Below, piece by piece: positions 30,249 to 33,031 of a stretch of 33,031 bases of DNA. The number at the start of each line of letters is the position of its first letter. The stretch's first letter is position 1. The notes beneath the pieces were generated by a model, which saw nothing but the letters and a program-made list of their open reading frames with translations, ran no database searches and was not told the DNA's origin. Both the position numbers and the translations under genes were made by a program. The DNA is from Burkholderiaceae bacterium (GTDB lineage Bacteria; Pseudomonadota; Gammaproteobacteria; Burkholderiales; Burkholderiaceae_C). The stretch lies in the NCBI GenBank assembly GCA_016790515.1, contig JAEUOY010000063.1, positions 1 through 33,031 on the forward strand. The letters are read 5' to 3'.

Positions 30249-31237
30249 AGACGTTCGCACCCGCGTCCAGCGATCATCCACGCTACCGCAGCGGAGCGGT
30301 GGCGCGAATGGTGCGCATCCCGGTGTCCACGTTGCGCATCTGGGAACGGCGCTACCAGGTGGTCGGGCCGGCGGTCACGGCCACCGGCCACCGGCTCTAT
30401 TCGGGCGCCGAGGTCGAGCGCCTGCTGCTGATCAAGCAGCTGGTCGACCTGGGTCATGCGATCGGCTCGCTGGCCCGCTTGCCGACCGAGGCGTTGCTCG
30501 AGATCGCCGACACCCGGGCCGCGCTCGACGCCGAGCCCTCGGCAGCGCCGCGGCCGCGAGCGGTGCTGCTGGGCCTGGGGCTGCCGCGCCGGCTGGGCGC
30601 GCTGTCGCTGCGGCGCGTCGCCACCTGGGCCGATCTCGCCGGCGCCGAGGCCGCGCTGGCCACCGAGCCAGCGCCCGACCTGCAGTCCGACCTGCTGGTG
30701 GCCGAGCTCGCCACGCTGCAGCCCGAATCGGCGACCCGCCTGCTGGCGCTGGCGCAGCGCCTGGGCGCGCGGCGCTGCCTGGTGATCTACGGCTTCGGCA
30801 GCGAGGCAGCGGCGCAACGCCTGCGCCAGTCCGGCTGGCGGCTGGCCCGCGCCCCGCAGGCCGACGCCGATCTGCGCGCGCAGGTCGCCGAGCTCGCCGC
30901 CGGCCTGGGCGCCGCAGCGCTGGCCAGCTGGCCGGATCCGCTGGCGCCACCGTCCGATCTGGCGCTGCCGCCCCGACGCTTCGACGATGCCGCGCTGCAC
31001 CGGCTGGCGGCCGCCTCGACCACCGTGGCCTGCGAATGCCCGCGCCATATCGCCGAGCTGGTGCTGCAGCTGGCGAGCTTCGAGACCTACAGTGCCGAGT
31101 GCGTCGACCGCAGCCCGGCCGACGCGGCGCTGCACCGCGATCTGCAACAGGTGTCCGGCGTCGCGCGCGCGATGTTCGAAGCCGCGCTGCAGCGCGTGGC
31201 CGAGGCCGAATCGCTGCCGCTGCCGCCCGGCCGCTGA
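30242..31237 (+). CDS. MerR-family regulator of the CarH/LitR type with degenerate cobalamin-like domain
   Basis: A 331-aa regulator. Residues 15-80 are a MerR winged helix of the CarH/LitR subclass (YRSGAVARMVRIPVSTLRIW, then ERRYQVVGPAVTATGHRLYS, then GAEVERLLLIKQLVDLGHAI). Residues 105-230 look like a Rossmann-type cobalamin-binding domain (DLLVAELATLQPESATRLLA, then GARRCLVIYGFGSEAAAQRL), but the D-x-H-x2-G and E-x3-H B12 ligand motifs are absent. A helical tail follows, with CECPRHIAELVLQLASFE. So it probably responds to another signal, or to none. No SD precedes the ATG; the promoter position suggests a leaderless mRNA. Its targets may be itself, the divergent aldolase or the downstream amidase. 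Confidence 0.85.
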   Translation: MQKTFAPASSDHPRYRSGAVARMVRIPVSTLRIWERRYQVVGPAVTATGHRLYSGAEVERLLLIKQLVDLGHAIGSLARLPTEALLEIADTRAALDAEPSAAPRPRAVLLGLGLPRRLGALSLRRVATWADLAGAEAALATEPAPDLQSDLLVAELATLQPESATRLLALAQRLGARRCLVIYGFGSEAAAQRLRQSGWRLARAPQADADLRAQVAELAAGLGAAALASWPDPLAPPSDLALPPRRFDDAALHRLAAASTTVACECPRHIAELVLQLASFETYSAECVDRSPADAALHRDLQQVSGVARAMFEAALQRVAEAESLPLPPGR

Positions 31238-31264
31238 CGATTCGCGCAGCGCCGGGATCACGGA

Positions 31265-32866
31265 ATGCCCACCATGAAACGACGCTTCTTCCTGCAGGCC
31301 GCCACCGCCAACGGCAGTGCAGCGCCGGCCGGCGGCGCCGGCGCCGCGGCACCATTCGCCGATACCGGATTTGCCTGGCTGGAAGCCGGCGCGGCCGAGC
31401 TGTCGCGCGCGATGGCCGAGGGCCGCGCCAGCGCGGTGGCGCTGGTGCAGGCCTACACCGGACGCATCGCCGCGATCGACGCCGCCGGGCCGCGCCTGGC
31501 CAGCGTGCTGGAAGTCAACCCCGACGCGGCGGCGATCGCGGCGCAGCTCGACGCCGAGCGCGCCGCGGGCCGGCTGCGCGGGCCGCTGCACGGCATCCCG
31601 GTGGTGGTCAAGGACAACATCGCCACCGCCGACCGCATGGCCACCAGCGCCGGCTCGCCGGCGCTGCTGGGCATCGTGCCGCCGCGCGACGCCGCGGTGG
31701 TGGCCCGGCTGCGCGCCGCCGGCGCGGTCGTGCTGGCCAAGACCAACCTGTCGGAGTGGGCCAACTTCCGCGGCAAGAACTCGGTCAGCGGCTGGAGCAC
31801 CCGCGGCGGCCAGACGCGCAACCCCTACGCGCTGGACCGCAGCCCCAGCGGCTCGTCGTCGGGCACCGGCAGTGCGGTGGCGGCCAGCCTGGCCGCGCTG
31901 GGCGTGGGCACCGAGACCGACGGCTCGATCACCTCGCCGGCCGGCGTGGCCGGGCTGGTCGGCGTCAAGCCCACGGTCGGGCTGGTCAGCCGTGCCGGCA
32001 TCGTGCCGATCGCCTTCAGCCAGGACACCGCCGGCCCGATGTGCCGCAGCGTCGCCGACGCCGCGCTGCTGCTGGCGGTGCTGGCCGGCCCCGACCCGGG
32101 CGATCCGGCGACGCGCGCACAGGCCGGCAAGCTGGCGCCGGAGAGCCTGCTGCGGCTGCCCGCCGGCGCGCTGCGCGGTGCCCGGCTGGGCGTGGCCGGC
32201 AACCTCGTCGAGGGCCACGGCCGCGGCACCGTCGCGCTGTTCGAGGCCGCGCTGGCGGCGCTGCAGGCCGCCGGCGCCACGCTGGTGCGCGCACCGCTGC
32301 CCAACCTCGACAAGATGGGCGCCGGCGAACTCGAGGTGCTGCTGTTCGAGATCCGGCAGGCGATGGCCGCCTACCTGGCCGACTATGCCGGCGCCGGGCC
32401 GCACCGCACGCTGGCCGACCTGGTGGCCTACAACCAGGCCCATCCGCAGACCCTGGCCCTGTTCGGCCAGGAGTGGTTCGAGCAGGCGGTGGCCAAGGGC
32501 CCGCTCGACATGCCGGCCTACCGCCGCGCGCTGGCCACCGGGCGGCGGCTGTCGCGCACCCACGGCATCGATGCGATGCTGCGCCAGCACCGGCTCGACG
32601 CGATCATCGCGCCCACCGGCGGTCCGGCCTGGCTGATCGACCCGGTCAACGGCGACGCCGGATCGGCGCCCTCGGCCACCATGCCGGCCGCGGTGGCCGG
32701 CTACCCGCATGTCACGGTGCCGATGGGCCAGGTGGCCGGCCTGCCGGTGGGGCTGAGCTTCTTCGGCGGCGCCTGGCAGGACGCCCGGCTGCTGGCGCTG
32801 GCGCTGCACTACGAACAGACCACCCGGCACCGCGCCCCGCCGACCTACCGCCCCACCAGCACCTGA
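31265..32866 (+). CDS. Tat-exported amidase (amidase-signature family)
   Basis: A 533-aa serine amidase. The leader MKRRFFLQAATANGSAAPAG is Tat-like. The catalytic Ser-cisSer-Lys triad is present: K116 in VVVKDNI, the cis-Ser in the GSSSGTG cluster at 196-202, and the nucleophile S221 in TETDGSITSPAG. It hydrolyses amides, peptides or related substrates, here probably in the periplasm; no substrate is indicated. It starts 27 bp after the MerR gene and may be co-transcribed. Two starts are possible, ATG 31265 or ATG 31274; the second gives a tighter Tat leader. Confidence 0.92.
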   Translation: MPTMKRRFFLQAATANGSAAPAGGAGAAAPFADTGFAWLEAGAAELSRAMAEGRASAVALVQAYTGRIAAIDAAGPRLASVLEVNPDAAAIAAQLDAERAAGRLRGPLHGIPVVVKDNIATADRMATSAGSPALLGIVPPRDAAVVARLRAAGAVVLAKTNLSEWANFRGKNSVSGWSTRGGQTRNPYALDRSPSGSSSGTGSAVAASLAALGVGTETDGSITSPAGVAGLVGVKPTVGLVSRAGIVPIAFSQDTAGPMCRSVADAALLLAVLAGPDPGDPATRAQAGKLAPESLLRLPAGALRGARLGVAGNLVEGHGRGTVALFEAALAALQAAGATLVRAPLPNLDKMGAGELEVLLFEIRQAMAAYLADYAGAGPHRTLADLVAYNQAHPQTLALFGQEWFEQAVAKGPLDMPAYRRALATGRRLSRTHGIDAMLRQHRLDAIIAPTGGPAWLIDPVNGDAGSAPSATMPAAVAGYPHVTVPMGQVAGLPVGLSFFGGAWQDARLLALALHYEQTTRHRAPPTYRPTST

Positions 32867-33003
32867 ACTGGCGGGGAGCGGGGCGTCGGCACGCGGCTCG
32901 TTGCGGGTATTGCGACAGGCGGCTTTCGCTGCGCTCATCGAAGCTGAATCGGCGTGAGGACGAGGCCGAGGCCACCGGGTGACCGGCCGACTCCGTGTCC
33001 CCC

Positions 33004-33020
33004 GCCGGCCTGCGGCCGGC
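33004..33020. terminator. Hairpin near the right edge
   Basis: GCCGGCC-TGC-GGCCGGC followed by TCCTCCTTTA: a perfect 7-bp stem with a pyrimidine-rich tail. It could terminate the amidase transcript. The 138 bp between the amidase stop and this stem hold no gene I can support. Confidence 0.45.
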
Positions 33021-33031
33021 TCCTCCTTTAC

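Noticed and set aside
30146-32938. A 930-codon frame on the minus strand
   Set aside because: Antisense shadow of the MerR and amidase genes, both of which have clear family motifs on the plus strand.
1-33031. tRNA, rRNA, CRISPR array, insertion sequence or prophage signals
   Set aside because: None could be recognised by eye. No transposase or integrase, no regularly spaced repeats and no conserved RNA gene core were seen.
32984-33031. Right-edge sequence as a third copy of the 79-bp repeat
   Set aside because: It shares only short GC-rich words with the repeat. The hairpin is different, so it is listed separately.

Overview
The window is very GC-rich, with almost every third codon position G or C. 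It is densely packed with short intergenic gaps and carries protein families typical of Burkholderiales: an orphan Bug/TctC receptor, an isoquinoline-1-oxidoreductase-like Mo-hydroxylase, NnrU, and a PA4063-PA4066-type transporter operon. A betaproteobacterium near Rubrivivax, Leptothrix, Ideonella or Methylibium is my inference; no rRNA or tRNA is present to confirm it. I saw no insertion sequences, phage genes or CRISPR arrays, so this reads as ordinary chromosome.

Layout. Positions 1-4.3 kb hold the end of a TPR protein, then a leftward group: an XRE regulator, a Gly/Tyr-rich secreted protein and a thioredoxin-like periplasmic protein. A divergent small membrane protein (4389-4676) shares with the XRE gene an intergenic region carrying a perfect palindrome. 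At 4.7-7.3 kb are a wHTH/PD-(D/E)XK-like protein, a DUF427 protein and a chemoreceptor with a good flagellar sigma-28 promoter. At 7.4-10.5 kb lies a metal-linked ABC operon (truncated ZrgA-like leader, ATPase, FtsX-type permease, DUF3299 protein). At 10.5-16.1 kb are a PAP2 phosphatase, a short unknown protein, an SRAP/YedK DNA-crosslink protein, a 73-aa unknown, NnrU, a periplasmic TPR protein and a Tim44-like protein. At 16.1-17.8 kb are a DnaQ-like exonuclease and a TctC receptor.

The most interesting block is 17.9-22.5 kb. Six tightly spaced genes on one strand encode an [2Fe-2S] subunit and a molybdopterin subunit of a periplasmic Mo-hydroxylase, followed directly by soxX, soxY, soxZ and soxA. 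No soxB follows; the next gene is a convergent NDH-2. The SoxY C-terminus keeps its cysteine but has lost the GGCGG arm. This suggests a Sox carrier system joined to a molybdenum hydroxylase rather than a standard thiosulfate-oxidising multienzyme system.

At 22.5-25.2 kb, NDH-2, a GDT1-type Mn exporter and a PaaI thioesterase are bracketed by two 79-bp inverted repeats (78/79 identical), each starting exactly at the stop codon of the adjacent gene. At 25.2-28.5 kb are a class II aldolase and a phosphofructokinase with pyrophosphate-type residues (one operon), a VOC protein and a small membrane protein. At 28.6-32.9 kb are a CBS-domain protein, a second class II aldolase, a MerR-like regulator with a degenerate cobalamin-type domain, and a Tat-exported amidase. 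The 257-bp gap between the second aldolase and the MerR gene contains four separate dyads, one of which includes the MerR start codon.
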